From the NCBI GenBank assembly GCA_964646885.1, contig CAZYFM010000033.1, positions 1 through 28,509 of the forward strand: a DNA stretch of 28,509 nucleotides. The letters run 5' to 3'. Positions within the stretch are counted from its first letter, which is position 1. Every line of letters starts with the position of its first letter. This document shows positions 15,982-23,833 of this stretch, in pieces. The notes under the pieces were generated by a model that was not told where the DNA came from, ran no database searches, and saw nothing but the letters and a program-made list of their open reading frames with translations. The translations under genes and the position numbers were made by a program. This stretch comes from SZUA-430 sp964646885 (GTDB lineage Bacteria > Pseudomonadota > Alphaproteobacteria > Micropepsales > Micropepsaceae).

Positions 15982-17145
15982 TCAAACCGACGCCTTGACG
16001 GCCGCGACGACCTTGTCGATCTGCGCGCCCGTGACGTAGGGGTGCATCGGCAGGCTGAGCACGCGCTCGGCCAGCTTCTCGCAGACCGGCAAGCCACCCT
16101 TAGGCGCATAGGCGGCGAACGCCTTGTGTTGGTGCAGCGCCTTGAAATAGTAGATCGACGTCGGCACGCCGGCATCCTGCAGCTTCTTCATCAGATCGGC
16201 GCGATTGTCGACCATGATCGTGAAGAGACCCCAGGCATTCTGGCTTCCCGCCGGCACATGCTGCATCTCGACGGCATTGCCGAGGCCCTGCCGGTAGCGC
16301 TGCGCAATGCGCTCGCGTGACTTCATCTCGTCGGCGAACACGGTGAGCTTCGACAGCAGCACTGCGCATTGCACGGAGTCGAGGCGGCCATTGACGCCGA
16401 CGCGAATGGATTCCTTCTTCACGGCGTCCGTGCCGTGCCAGCGGATCGACGACCAGCGCTCGAAGCGCGCCGCGTCATCCGTCAGCATCGCACCACCATC
16501 GCCATAGCAGCCCAGCGTCTTGGACGGGTAGAAGCTCGTCGCCGTCATGTCGGTCAGCGCGCCGATCTTCTTGCCGTTCTGTGCACCACCGAAGCTCTGC
16601 GCCGCATCGGCCAGCACCAGCATGCCATGCTTGCGCGCGATCTTGTTGATGGCCTCGTAATCCGCCGGCAGCCCGTAAAGGTCCACGGCAATGATCATGC
16701 GGGGCTTGAGCTTGCCTTCGCGCTTGACCGCTTCGACCTGCGCTTCCAGATGGGCCACGTCGATGTTGCAGGTATGGGCGTCGACATCGACGAACACTGG
16801 CGTGGCACCGGCAACGAGCACCGCATTCGCCGTCGCATTGTACGTAAAGCCCGGGATGAAGATGGCGTCGTTCGCCTTCACGTCCTCGCCCATGAGCGCG
16901 ATGACAAGCGCGTCTGTGCCGCTCGCGACAGCCAGCGCATGCTTTGCACCGGCCCAGCCCGCAAGCTGCGCTTCAAGCTCGGCCACTTCCGGGCCACCGA
17001 TGAAGGCGCCATGGTCCAGAATCTTCTGCCAGCGCTTCTCGATGTCCGCGCGCAGCATTTTCTTCGGCGTTTCAAGATCGAAGAAACGGATCGGACCCGC
17101 ATCCGCGCCAGCGGTGCGGTTGTCGGCGGCTTTGGCTTCAGGCAT
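15982..17145 (-). CDS. gnnB: DegT/DnrJ/EryC1-family nucleotide-sugar aminotransferase (GnnB-like)
   Basis: 387 residues from the ATG at 17145, which overlaps the upstream oxidoreductase stop by 8 nt and has AAGAGA about 8-10 nt upstream. It is a PLP-dependent sugar aminotransferase. FIPGFTYNATANAVL, LADAAQSFGG (Asp180) and SFYPSKTLGCYGDGG with the PLP-lysine Lys209 are the family landmarks. Together with the Gfo/Idh gene before it, it most likely converts the 3-keto intermediate to UDP-GlcNAc3N, the precursor of 2,3-diamino sugars in amide-linked lipid A. The alternative is a WbpE/WlbC-like role in O-antigen diacetamido-uronate synthesis. The lack of other O-antigen genes nearby favours GnnB. 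Confidence 0.8.
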   Translation of the reverse strand: MPEAKAADNRTAGADAGPIRFFDLETPKKMLRADIEKRWQKILDHGAFIGGPEVAELEAQLAGWAGAKHALAVASGTDALVIALMGEDVKANDAIFIPGFTYNATANAVLVAGATPVFVDVDAHTCNIDVAHLEAQVEAVKREGKLKPRMIIAVDLYGLPADYEAINKIARKHGMLVLADAAQSFGGAQNGKKIGALTDMTATSFYPSKTLGCYGDGGAMLTDDAARFERWSSIRWHGTDAVKKESIRVGVNGRLDSVQCAVLLSKLTVFADEMKSRERIAQRYRQGLGNAVEMQHVPAGSQNAWGLFTIMVDNRADLMKKLQDAGVPTSIYYFKALHQHKAFAAYAPKGGLPVCEKLAERVLSLPMHPYVTGAQIDKVVAAVKASV

Positions 17146-18127
17146 TGACGAGTCTCTTTTGACTGGCAGGGTTCTTGGCTGCGTCCAGGATCCGGAGCGC
17201 GGTTTCGAGGGCGCGACGCGCCTCGCGAGGCTGGATGGCCGCCGGACGGTTTTCGCGCACGGCGCGCACAAACTGCGCAACGCCATGTCCAAGCGGATCG
17301 ACGGACGGGCACGGCATGCCGTCGACAGCTTCCCCGCGCGCATCCAATGACTTGATCACGCGCGGCGTGGTGTTCGTCATCTCGCGCGTCAGGAAGTCGA
17401 TATAGATTTCGCCATCCGGATAGGTGACGCGCATGAACCGCTTGCGCGCCTCGGCCATGCGGCTGGCGAACAGGCTGATTTCCATTCCGTCCGCCAGCAG
17501 GACTGTGGCGGCAACCTCGTCGGATCGAGCCGGGCCCGACCGTTCGGTTGATGTCACGCTGGCAATCTCGGAAGCGTTGAGCTGGTGCGCGAGATCGATG
17601 TCATGGATCATCAGGTCCAGCACCACGCTGACATCCGTGTTTCGCGGATTGAAGGGAGCGGCGCGATGGGTCTCGATGCGCAGGGGCTTCACCGTGCTGT
17701 CGAACAGGCCGAGGTGGCGCATCACGAAGCGCTCCTGGTGTCCGGTGTGCAGCACCGCGCCGCGCGCTTCGGCGACACGCACCAGCGCATCGGCTTCCCG
17801 CATGTTCGCGGCAAGAGGCTTCTCGACAAACACGTGCTTGCCCTGGTTCAGACAGCCCACGCCAATCTCGCCATGATAACGGGCCGGAGCCGCAATGGTC
17901 ACGATGTCGACATGAGGCAGCATCGCACGCCATCCGGCATAGGCCGTGACCCCAAAGTCATTCGCAAGCGTTTGCGCGCGGACTTCGGACACATCGGCAA
18001 TGCCCACCAGCTGCACACTCGGCAGCGCCGAATATTTTTGCGCATGCAAACGGCCAAACGCCCCTGCACCAATGACTCCGGCCCTGATCACCTGTCGCCC
18101 AGTCACCTGCTGGTTGTCCGACTGCAT
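17138..18127 (-). CDS. gnnA: Gfo/Idh/MocA-family NAD(P)-dependent oxidoreductase (GnnA-like)
   Basis: 329 residues using the ATG at 18127. Upstream in-frame starts (18178-18226) would add 17 to 33 residues with no family match, and none has a good ribosome-binding site. The N-terminal Rossmann domain shows GAGAFG (20-25) and the LHAQKYSALP segment I associate with GnnA; EKP is at 102-104. The C-terminal domain holds DLMIHDIDLA with the conserved His175. Expected reaction: oxidation of the 3-hydroxyl of UDP-GlcNAc to the 3-keto sugar, which the overlapping gnnB aminates. The product would feed LpxA/LpxD-type acylation for a 2,3-diamino-2,3-dideoxyglucose lipid A. Known GnnA genes often sit beside lpx genes; none is in this window. 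Confidence 0.75.
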   Translation of the reverse strand: MQSDNQQVTGRQVIRAGVIGAGAFGRLHAQKYSALPSVQLVGIADVSEVRAQTLANDFGVTAYAGWRAMLPHVDIVTIAAPARYHGEIGVGCLNQGKHVFVEKPLAANMREADALVRVAEARGAVLHTGHQERFVMRHLGLFDSTVKPLRIETHRAAPFNPRNTDVSVVLDLMIHDIDLAHQLNASEIASVTSTERSGPARSDEVAATVLLADGMEISLFASRMAEARKRFMRVTYPDGEIYIDFLTREMTNTTPRVIKSLDARGEAVDGMPCPSVDPLGHGVAQFVRAVRENRPAAIQPREARRALETALRILDAAKNPASQKRLVNA

Positions 18128-18338
18128 TGCCCGTACCCGCTGTTTATTCTCGCCGCGCAACTCATGCGTGCGCTGCATCATGACGTCTTTGATTCTTGTA
18201 CGCCACAAGGGGTACTGACGCAGCAATTCAACAAATATTGCAAGCTTGTCACGCGACTCCCCCTGCTTGCCGATGCACGACTTTTGGTCGAGAAGGTATG
18301 GTTGACATTACGAACTTTTCACAACACGGAGACTAACC
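18128..18338. promoter_or_regulatory. Divergent promoter region between gnnA and the oxidoreductase pair
   Basis: 211 nt, clearly AT-richer than the genes. It holds GCAAT/ATTGC arms (around 18222-18241), a TTGACA at 18302-18307, and the GGAG ribosome-binding site just before 18339. No good -10 match pairs with the TTGACA, so promoter positions are not assigned. Confidence 0.35.
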
Positions 18339-19370
18339 ATGACGAACCTGACAGGTCACGAAATCCGCCTGAAAAGCCGCCCCGTGGGCATGCCCACCCC
18401 CGACAACTTCGACTACGTGCAGGCTCCGGTCGGCACGCCGGGGGACGGGGAAGTGCTGGTCCGGAACATCTGGATGTCGGTCGACCCCTACATGCGCGGC
18501 CGGATGGTTGACCGCGAGAGCTACGTGCCCCCGTTCCAGGTCGGCCAGGCACTCCAGGGTGGCGCCGTCGGCCAGGTCATCGCAGCCGGCAAGGGAGCGA
18601 CGCTCCAGGTGGGCGACTTCGTCAGCCACATGCTGGGCTGGCGCGAGTACGCGATCGTGAGCCCGGCCGCCATGCCCCAGAAGATCGATCCGAAGCTCGC
18701 CCCGGTGCAGAGCTTCCTGGGCGCGCTCGGCATGCCTGGCATGACGGCGTATGCCGGCCTCTTCCGTATTGCCTCGTTCAAGCCCACCGACACGGTATTC
18801 GTGTCAGCAGCTTCAGGCGCCGTCGGTTCCGTTGTGTGCCAGCTCGCAAAGGCACACGGTGCCTATGTCGTGGGCTCCGCCGGTTCAGACGAAAAGTGCC
18901 AGTGGCTTCTCAAGGAAGCCGGCATCGACAAGGCCATCAACTACAAGAAGGAAACGGATCTCGACAAAGCCGTAGGTGCGGCCTTCCCGAAGGGCATCGA
19001 TGTCTATTTTGAAAACGTCGGCGGCAAGCATCTCGAAGCTGCATTGAACCACATGCGCGTGTTCGGCCGCATCGCGATGTGCGGAATGATCGAGCAGTAC
19101 AACATCACGACACCCGCGCCGGGTCCGTGGAACATCATCATGACGATCCCGAAGAGCCTGCGCATCGAGGGCTTCGTCGTTTCCAATCACTACGACCTGC
19201 TTCCGAAATTCTATCAGGAAATGGGCAAGCTCGTGGCCGAAGGGAAGATGAAGTGGCAGGAGAGTGTAACCGACGGTTTACAGAACGCTCCGAAGGCATT
19301 CCTTGGGTTGTTCAAGGGAGAAAACTTCGGCAAGGCTCTGGTCAAAATTGGCCCCGATAAGGCAATTTAG
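18339..19370 (+). CDS. NADP-dependent zinc-free medium-chain oxidoreductase (CurA/prostaglandin-reductase type)
   Basis: 343 residues. It has the N-terminal GroES-like half with WMSVDPYMRGRM and the Rossmann half with SAASGAVGSVVCQLAK. The segments GSAGSDEKC and YFENVGGKHLEAAL are typical of the NADPH-dependent alkenal/one oxidoreductase and CurA family. These enzymes reduce the C=C bond of alpha,beta-unsaturated aldehydes or ketones and have no zinc ligands. GGAG lies 8 nt before the start. It is followed 30 nt downstream by a paralogue in the same direction. Likely role: detoxifying reactive carbonyls or reducing an enone in catabolism; the substrate is unknown. Confidence 0.88.
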   Translation: MTNLTGHEIRLKSRPVGMPTPDNFDYVQAPVGTPGDGEVLVRNIWMSVDPYMRGRMVDRESYVPPFQVGQALQGGAVGQVIAAGKGATLQVGDFVSHMLGWREYAIVSPAAMPQKIDPKLAPVQSFLGALGMPGMTAYAGLFRIASFKPTDTVFVSAASGAVGSVVCQLAKAHGAYVVGSAGSDEKCQWLLKEAGIDKAINYKKETDLDKAVGAAFPKGIDVYFENVGGKHLEAALNHMRVFGRIAMCGMIEQYNITTPAPGPWNIIMTIPKSLRIEGFVVSNHYDLLPKFYQEMGKLVAEGKMKWQESVTDGLQNAPKAFLGLFKGENFGKALVKIGPDKAI

Positions 19371-19400
19371 GGAATCACTGAATGAATGCGGGGATCATCC

Positions 19401-20408
19401 ATGACGGCAGGCAAGCGCTGGGTTCTGGCGAAACGCCCTGAAGGCGTTCCGTGCACGGATGATTTCCGGCTTGAAGACGTCGCCCTGCCCGAACTGCAGG
19501 ACGGCCAGGCGCTGATCCGGGTTGACCACATATCGGTCGACCCGGGCATGCGCTCCCGCCTTTCCGGCGACTCCTACGCCCCGGCGCTGGACATCGGTGC
19601 CACGATCGAAAGCGCCGGCGTGGGAAAGGTCATTGCTTCAAAGTCACCCAAGCTGAAGGAAGGCAGCCTCGTCTGGGGCGGCTTCGGCTGGCAGACCCAC
19701 ATGATCTCCGATGGTCGCGGCGTGCAGGCGCTCGACCCGGAACTCTACAAGGGCAAGATCACGCCGACGGCCGCCATCGGCATGTTTGGCATTCCCGGCC
19801 TGACCGCATTCTTCGGCATGTTCGAGATCGGCAAGCTGCGGAGCGGCTGCACGGTCCTGATTTCCTCGGCAGCCGGCACCGTCGGCGCAACGGCAGGACA
19901 GATCGCCAAGATTGCGGGCTGCAGCGTCGTGGGTCTCGCAGGCTCCGACGAGAAATGCGCCTACCTGCGCGACATCGGGTTTGACGTGGCGCTGAACTAC
20001 AAGACCTGCGGAGACCTCGCCGCCGCATTCAAGGCGGCCGCCCCGAAAGGCTACGACATCTATCTCGACAATGTCGGCGGCGAAACGCTGGACGCCGCCA
20101 TCCTCAACATGCGCCGCCACGGCAAACTGGTGATTTCAGGCCAGATCTCCGAATACAATGCCAGGGAGCCGCGCGGCATTCGCCACACCCTCCCCTTCAT
20201 CACGCAGCGTCTGCGCATGGAAGGCCTCGTCGTCTACGACTACGCCGTCCAGTTCGACGAAGCCCGCCAGCAGATGGCAGCCTGGGTGAATGAGGGGCGC
20301 CTCTCCTGGCGCGAGGAAATCATCGAGGGCATCGGCAAAGCGCCTGAAGCGTTCATCGGCCTGTTCAAGGGTGACAGCTTCGGCCGAAGGCTCGTCCACG
20401 TCAGCTGA
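19401..20408 (+). CDS. NADP-dependent medium-chain oxidoreductase, tandem paralogue
   Basis: 335 residues from the ATG at 19401, chosen because GGGGA lies about 6 nt upstream; an ATG at 19386 is less supported. It shares the architecture and wording of the preceding gene: HISVDPGMRSRLSGD, SSAAGTVGATAGQIAK, GLAGSDEKC and YLDNVGGETLDAAI. The pair looks like a tandem duplication with clear divergence in the N-terminal half, so the two probably handle different carbonyl substrates. It is second in a two-gene operon closed by a strong terminator at 20415-20453. Confidence 0.87.
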   Translation: MTAGKRWVLAKRPEGVPCTDDFRLEDVALPELQDGQALIRVDHISVDPGMRSRLSGDSYAPALDIGATIESAGVGKVIASKSPKLKEGSLVWGGFGWQTHMISDGRGVQALDPELYKGKITPTAAIGMFGIPGLTAFFGMFEIGKLRSGCTVLISSAAGTVGATAGQIAKIAGCSVVGLAGSDEKCAYLRDIGFDVALNYKTCGDLAAAFKAAAPKGYDIYLDNVGGETLDAAILNMRRHGKLVISGQISEYNAREPRGIRHTLPFITQRLRMEGLVVYDYAVQFDEARQQMAAWVNEGRLSWREEIIEGIGKAPEAFIGLFKGDSFGRRLVHVS

Positions 20409-20414
20409 CGCCCG

Positions 20415-20453
20415 TCTCCCCAAAATCGCGGCAGCGATTTGGGGGAGATTTTT
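20415..20453 (+). terminator. Rho-independent terminator of the oxidoreductase operon
   Basis: TCTCCCCAAAATCGC (20415-20429) pairs with the arm at 20434-20448 over 15 positions with one A/G mismatch and a GGCA loop. Five T residues follow at once (20449-20453). It begins 6 nt after the stop codon. The C/G-run design resembles the element at 25527-25603. Confidence 0.85.
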
Positions 20454-20466
20454 GTCTGCGCTTCGC

Positions 20467-21150
20467 TCATGCCCGCCACGCTGCCAGCAGGGCATTCACC
20501 TCGGCGCGAACCGGCGCCAGTTCCGCGACGCCGTCCGGACCCAGCGAGTACTCGAACGCGGCGCCGCCCGGCAGCCGCTCGACCACCGTGCACGTCATGC
20601 CGATATCCGTGCCAATGTCGGACCTGAAACAGCGCCCGGCATAGGCGGCGCGGGCAACATCGGCCGTGAGGGGCGGTCGCGTGAACAGGTAGACCCATGG
20701 CGTCCCCGGAACATCGAGGCGCTGGAAGCCCCAGTCCGCTCGCGCATAGGGCACCGCGCGTCCCACGACAGGCAGGATCTCGTCCAGATGCTGCGCCGGC
20801 GGCTCATAGTTGCGCCACAGCGCAACACCTGACGCATGGCGCGCCAGCAGCGGCCGCTCGGGAGCAAGACCCGACAGTTCCAGGTGAAGCGCGCGAGGCT
20901 CATGGCATCCGGCAAACGACGCCGCCGCGGGAACCATGCCGGCCTCTCGTGCATCCCAGCATCCGGAAAGCCTGGCGAGGTCCGCGCTGACCGTGTCTTC
21001 ATTCAGCACGACGGAACGCGGCACGTGATAGACATCAGCGCCCGCATGCACGGCGATGTCCCGATGCCGGGCCGACGACAGGTCAAGCATCGCCTTGACG
21101 CCGAGAAGCGCCAGGCCAAAACCGATCCACGCGATGAGCCCCCAGCGCAT
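20467..21150 (-). CDS. Hypothetical membrane-anchored protein
   Basis: 227 residues that I do not recognise. A single hydrophobic N-terminal helix (about 4-21) suggests an anchor or uncleaved signal, leaving a roughly 200-residue periplasmic domain. That domain has four cysteines (in SGCWD, AGCHE, GRCFRS and MTCTVV), which could form two disulfides. It begins 6 nt after the stop of the LprI-like gene, so the two are probably co-transcribed, and it converges on the oxidoreductase operon across the terminator. Composition and codon use match neighbouring genes, which supports a real gene. No enzymatic motif is visible. Confidence 0.7.
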   Translation of the reverse strand: MRWGLIAWIGFGLALLGVKAMLDLSSARHRDIAVHAGADVYHVPRSVVLNEDTVSADLARLSGCWDAREAGMVPAAASFAGCHEPRALHLELSGLAPERPLLARHASGVALWRNYEPPAQHLDEILPVVGRAVPYARADWGFQRLDVPGTPWVYLFTRPPLTADVARAAYAGRCFRSDIGTDIGMTCTVVERLPGGAAFEYSLGPDGVAELAPVRAEVNALLAAWRA

Positions 21151-21156
21151 CGCCCG

Positions 21157-21561
21157 CTAGTCCTGCATGAACGACCGCAACTCCTTCACGCGGTCCCGTG
21201 TGGTGATCGCAAGGCAGCTCATCATGATGACGGGCTGTCCGCTGCCGCCGTAGAACGACGAGGCCTTCCACCGACAATTCGCGTCGCGATAGGAAACCCA
21301 CGCCCGCTGCGCCTCCTTGAGCGCCTGGAGCGGAGGAGGACCGGCGCCGGGAAGCGGATCATTCTGTCCCTCGCTTTCCTTCAGCAGGGCCTTGTAGACC
21401 GCATTCAGTTCCGCGTCGTGCTTGCGGTACTCGCGGTCCGCACATTGCAGGTGCTCCGCATTGCTGTTGGCCTTGTCGCAGATCCACTCTTCGTCGGCAG
21501 AAGCCGGTGCGGCGAGCGCAAGGACTGGCAGGATCGAAATCAGCGAAATGAAGAGACGCAC
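21157..21561 (-). CDS. LprI-like (DUF1311) secreted protein
   Basis: 134 residues: a signal peptide (1-22, cleavage after ASA) and a small four-cysteine domain. The CDKANSNAEHLQCADREY opening and the QRAWVSYRDANCRW segment are the LprI/DUF1311 hallmarks. Some family members inhibit lysozyme in the periplasm; many are uncharacterised. The start is GTG at 21561 with GGAGGG 4 nt upstream, and that ribosome-binding site abuts a hairpin (21569-21591). It precedes the hypothetical membrane protein by 6 nt, so a small envelope operon is likely. Confidence 0.82.
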   Translation of the reverse strand: MRLFISLISILPVLALAAPASADEEWICDKANSNAEHLQCADREYRKHDAELNAVYKALLKESEGQNDPLPGAGPPPLQALKEAQRAWVSYRDANCRWKASSFYGGSGQPVIMMSCLAITTRDRVKELRSFMQD

Positions 21562-21568
21562 GTCACCC

Positions 21569-21591
21569 TCCCGGGGGATTGAACCCCGGGA
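21569..21591. promoter_or_regulatory. 8-bp hairpin between aroG and the LprI-like gene
   Basis: TCCCGGGG and CCCCGGGA form a perfect 8-bp stem with a 7-nt loop. On the minus strand it lies 33 nt after the aroG stop and directly touches the GGAGGG of the LprI-like gene. There is no T-run, so it is either a weak end signal for aroG or an element limiting ribosome access downstream. Confidence 0.4.
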
Positions 21592-21624
21592 TGATAGCGA
21601 AAGCAGCCTTTGGAGGCGACGGTG

Positions 21625-22998
21625 CTACTGCGCCGCAGCCGGCTGGCGCGCCTTGAACCGTTCGGCGCGGATTCCCTCGGCCACGAGGAACGCCAGTTCG
21701 ATGGACTGGTTGGCATTCAGCCGCGGATCGCAATGCGTGTGGTAGCGGCTCGACAGGTCGGAATCCTTGATCGCCGCGGCGCCGCCCGTGCACTCGGTCA
21801 CGTTCTGCCCCGTGAGTTCCAGGTGCACGGCACCCGCATGCGTACCCTCGCTGCGATGGATCGCAAAGAAGGTCTGCACTTCCTTCAGCACGCGATCGAA
21901 GGGCCGTGTCTTGTAGCCCGACGGAGACTTGATCGTGTTGCCGTGCATCGGGTCGCAGGACCAGACAACCTTGCGGCCTTCGCGCTGGATGGCCCGGATC
22001 ATGCGCGGCAGGTGGTCTTCGATCTTGTCGGAACCATAGCGCGTGATGAGCGTCAGGCGACCGGGTTCGTTCGCGGGGTTCAGGATGTCGCAAATGCGCA
22101 CGAGCTCGTCATTGCTGAGGCTCGGCCCGCACTTCACCGCCAGCGGGTTCTTGATGCCGCGCGCAAACTCGAGATGCGCGCCGTCGATCTGCCGGGTCCG
22201 GTCACCGATCCACAGCATGTGGGCCGACGTGTCGTACCAGTCACCCGTGGTGCTGTCGATGCGCGTCATGGCCTGTTCGTAGCCAAGCAGCAGCGCCTCG
22301 TGGCTCGTGTAGAACTCCGTGGTACGCAGCTGCGGTGCGGAGTCCGGCGTGATGCCGCACGCCTCCATGAACTCAAGCGTCTCAGAGATCCTGTCGGCCA
22401 GGACCTGGTAGCGCTCGCCCGACGGCGAACCCGCGATGAAGCCGAGGTTCCACTTGTGCACGTTGTGCAGGTCTGCGTAGCCGCCCTGCGCGAAGGCCCT
22501 GAGCAGGTTCAGCGTGGAGGCCGCCTGCGCATAGGCCTGGATCATGCGCTCCGGGTCGGGTTCGCGCGCGACCTTCTCGAAAGGCGAGGCATTGATGATG
22601 TCACCGCGATAGGATGGGAGGTCGACGCCGTCCACCGTCTCGGTGTCGCTCGAGCGGGGCTTCGCAAACTGACCGGCAATGCGTCCGACTTTCACCACGG
22701 GCATGGCACCCGCGAATGTCAGCACGACCGCCATCTGCAGGAGGACGCGGAACGTGTCGCGGATATTGTCCGGATGGAATTCCGCAAAGGACTCGGCACA
22801 GTCGCCACCCTGCAGCAGGAAGGCCTTGCCTTCCGCAACATCGCCCAGGGCGCGCTTCAGGTTGCGGGCCTCGCCGGCAAACACAAGCGGCGGATACCCC
22901 TTGAGGCGCGCCTCGGCGCGGCTCAGGGCCTCCGAATCCTGATAGGTCGGCACTTGCGCGACGGGCTTCGTCCGCCAGCTTGCGGGTGTCCATGTCAT
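21625..22998 (-). CDS. aroG: Class II 3-deoxy-7-phosphoheptulonate (DAHP) synthase
   Basis: 457 residues; a type II (plant-like) DAHP synthase. It condenses phosphoenolpyruvate with erythrose 4-phosphate, the entry step to chorismate and aromatic amino acids. Visible class II landmarks are LLQGGDCAESF with the metal ligand Cys67, VGRIAGQFAKPRSSDTE, HVGW-like HNVHKWNLGFI, and DPMHGNT near the C-terminal end. Length matches family members. The start at ATG 22998 has GAGG 9 nt upstream, within a small hairpin (23004-23020). Its neighbour rpiA supplies pentose-phosphate intermediates, and erythrose 4-phosphate comes from the same pathway, which makes the pairing metabolically sensible. Confidence 0.94.
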   Translation of the reverse strand: MTWTPASWRTKPVAQVPTYQDSEALSRAEARLKGYPPLVFAGEARNLKRALGDVAEGKAFLLQGGDCAESFAEFHPDNIRDTFRVLLQMAVVLTFAGAMPVVKVGRIAGQFAKPRSSDTETVDGVDLPSYRGDIINASPFEKVAREPDPERMIQAYAQAASTLNLLRAFAQGGYADLHNVHKWNLGFIAGSPSGERYQVLADRISETLEFMEACGITPDSAPQLRTTEFYTSHEALLLGYEQAMTRIDSTTGDWYDTSAHMLWIGDRTRQIDGAHLEFARGIKNPLAVKCGPSLSNDELVRICDILNPANEPGRLTLITRYGSDKIEDHLPRMIRAIQREGRKVVWSCDPMHGNTIKSPSGYKTRPFDRVLKEVQTFFAIHRSEGTHAGAVHLELTGQNVTECTGGAAAIKDSDLSSRYHTHCDPRLNANQSIELAFLVAEGIRAERFKARQPAAAQ

Positions 22999-23003
22999 GG
23001 TTG

Positions 23004-23020
23004 CAGTCCTCTTGGGACTG
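23004..23020. promoter_or_regulatory. Small hairpin containing the aroG ribosome-binding site
   Basis: Exact 6-bp arms CAGTCC (23004-23009) and GGACTG (23015-23020) with a 5-nt loop. On the minus-strand RNA the AGAGG used by aroG spans the loop and one arm. Confidence 0.35.
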
Positions 23021-23116
23021 TAGATAGCGCGGCGAAGGCCGGTTTGCCAGTTTCACAACAGACCGCGGTTAATCGGTCCGGAGCGCGGAAACTGACCCGG
23101 AATGAGCCAGTTCCCT

Positions 23117-23833
23117 TCAGTGCCGCGGCAGTTCCAGCACCTTCACCCCGCTCGGCGATCCCACAAGGGCAAGGGAGGCAATGGAAATGAAGAGCCCATG
23201 GTCAACGACGCCGGGAATGTCGGACAGCATCCGCGCCAGGCGCTCGGGATCCGGAATGCTCTCGGCGGCACAGTCGGCAATGAAATTGCCGCTGTCGGTC
23301 TTGAAGGCGTGACCTTCCCCACCCCTGAGCCGCATCAGGTTCTGCGCGCAGCCGCAGCGCGCTGCAGCATCGGCGATGCGCTCCATGGTGACCTGATAGG
23401 CAAACGGAACGATTTCGACCGGCAAGGGAAACCGGCCAAGGCTGTCGACGACCTTGGCCGCGTCGGCGATGACGACCATGCGGTCGGAAGCCGAAGCGAC
23501 GATCTTTTCGCGAAGCAGGGCCCCGCCGCCGCCCTTGATCAGGGTGAGGCCCGGCCCGATCTCGTCGGCCCCGTCGACCGTCAGGTCAAGATGCCTCACC
23601 TGGCCCAGGTCCGACACGGTGATGCCGAGCTCGCGCGCCAGCGCGGCTGTCCGCTCCGAAGTCGCAACTGCAGTAAGCTTGAGCCCGTCCTTCACGCGGG
23701 GCGCGAGCAGCCGCACGAAATGTTCGGCGGTGGACCCTGTTCCCAGCCCAAGCCGCATGCCCGGCTTCACATACTCAAGCGCCGCCTCGGCGGCCGATTT
23801 CTTCTGGTCTTCTACGGTGTGCATCGTGGTCAT
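23117..23833 (-). CDS. rpiA: Ribose-5-phosphate isomerase A
   Basis: 238 residues. It interconverts ribose 5-phosphate and ribulose 5-phosphate in the non-oxidative pentose phosphate pathway. Landmarks are GLGTGST (29-35, phosphate binding), TVDGADEIGPGLTLIKGGGGALLREK with the catalytic acid region, and the C-terminal GVVDHGLF segment. The start at ATG 23833 was chosen by alignment with the usual family N-terminus; no ribosome-binding site is evident there or at the next Met (23824). An upstream extension to 23908 reads as non-family sequence. It lies 118 nt upstream of aroG in the same direction. Confidence 0.94.
   Translation of the reverse strand: MTTMHTVEDQKKSAAEAALEYVKPGMRLGLGTGSTAEHFVRLLAPRVKDGLKLTAVATSERTAALARELGITVSDLGQVRHLDLTVDGADEIGPGLTLIKGGGGALLREKIVASASDRMVVIADAAKVVDSLGRFPLPVEIVPFAYQVTMERIADAAARCGCAQNLMRLRGGEGHAFKTDSGNFIADCAAESIPDPERLARMLSDIPGVVDHGLFISIASLALVGSPSGVKVLELPRH

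Noticed and set aside
17146..17343. N-terminal extension of the GnnB-like aminotransferase
   Set aside because: The extra residues are an off-frame reading of gnnA; the ATG at 17145 has a ribosome-binding site and fits the family length.
18302..18330. TTGACA as a full promoter for the oxidoreductase operon
   Set aside because: No -10 sequence at acceptable spacing; kept only as a note in the divergent region.
21569..21591. tRNA T-arm-like sequence (GGGGTTCAATCCCC)
   Set aside because: No acceptor, D or anticodon arm can be built around it; it is a simple palindromic hairpin.
21610..23190. 526-codon plus-strand frame opposite aroG
   Set aside because: Composition typical of an antisense shadow; aroG is complete on the other strand.
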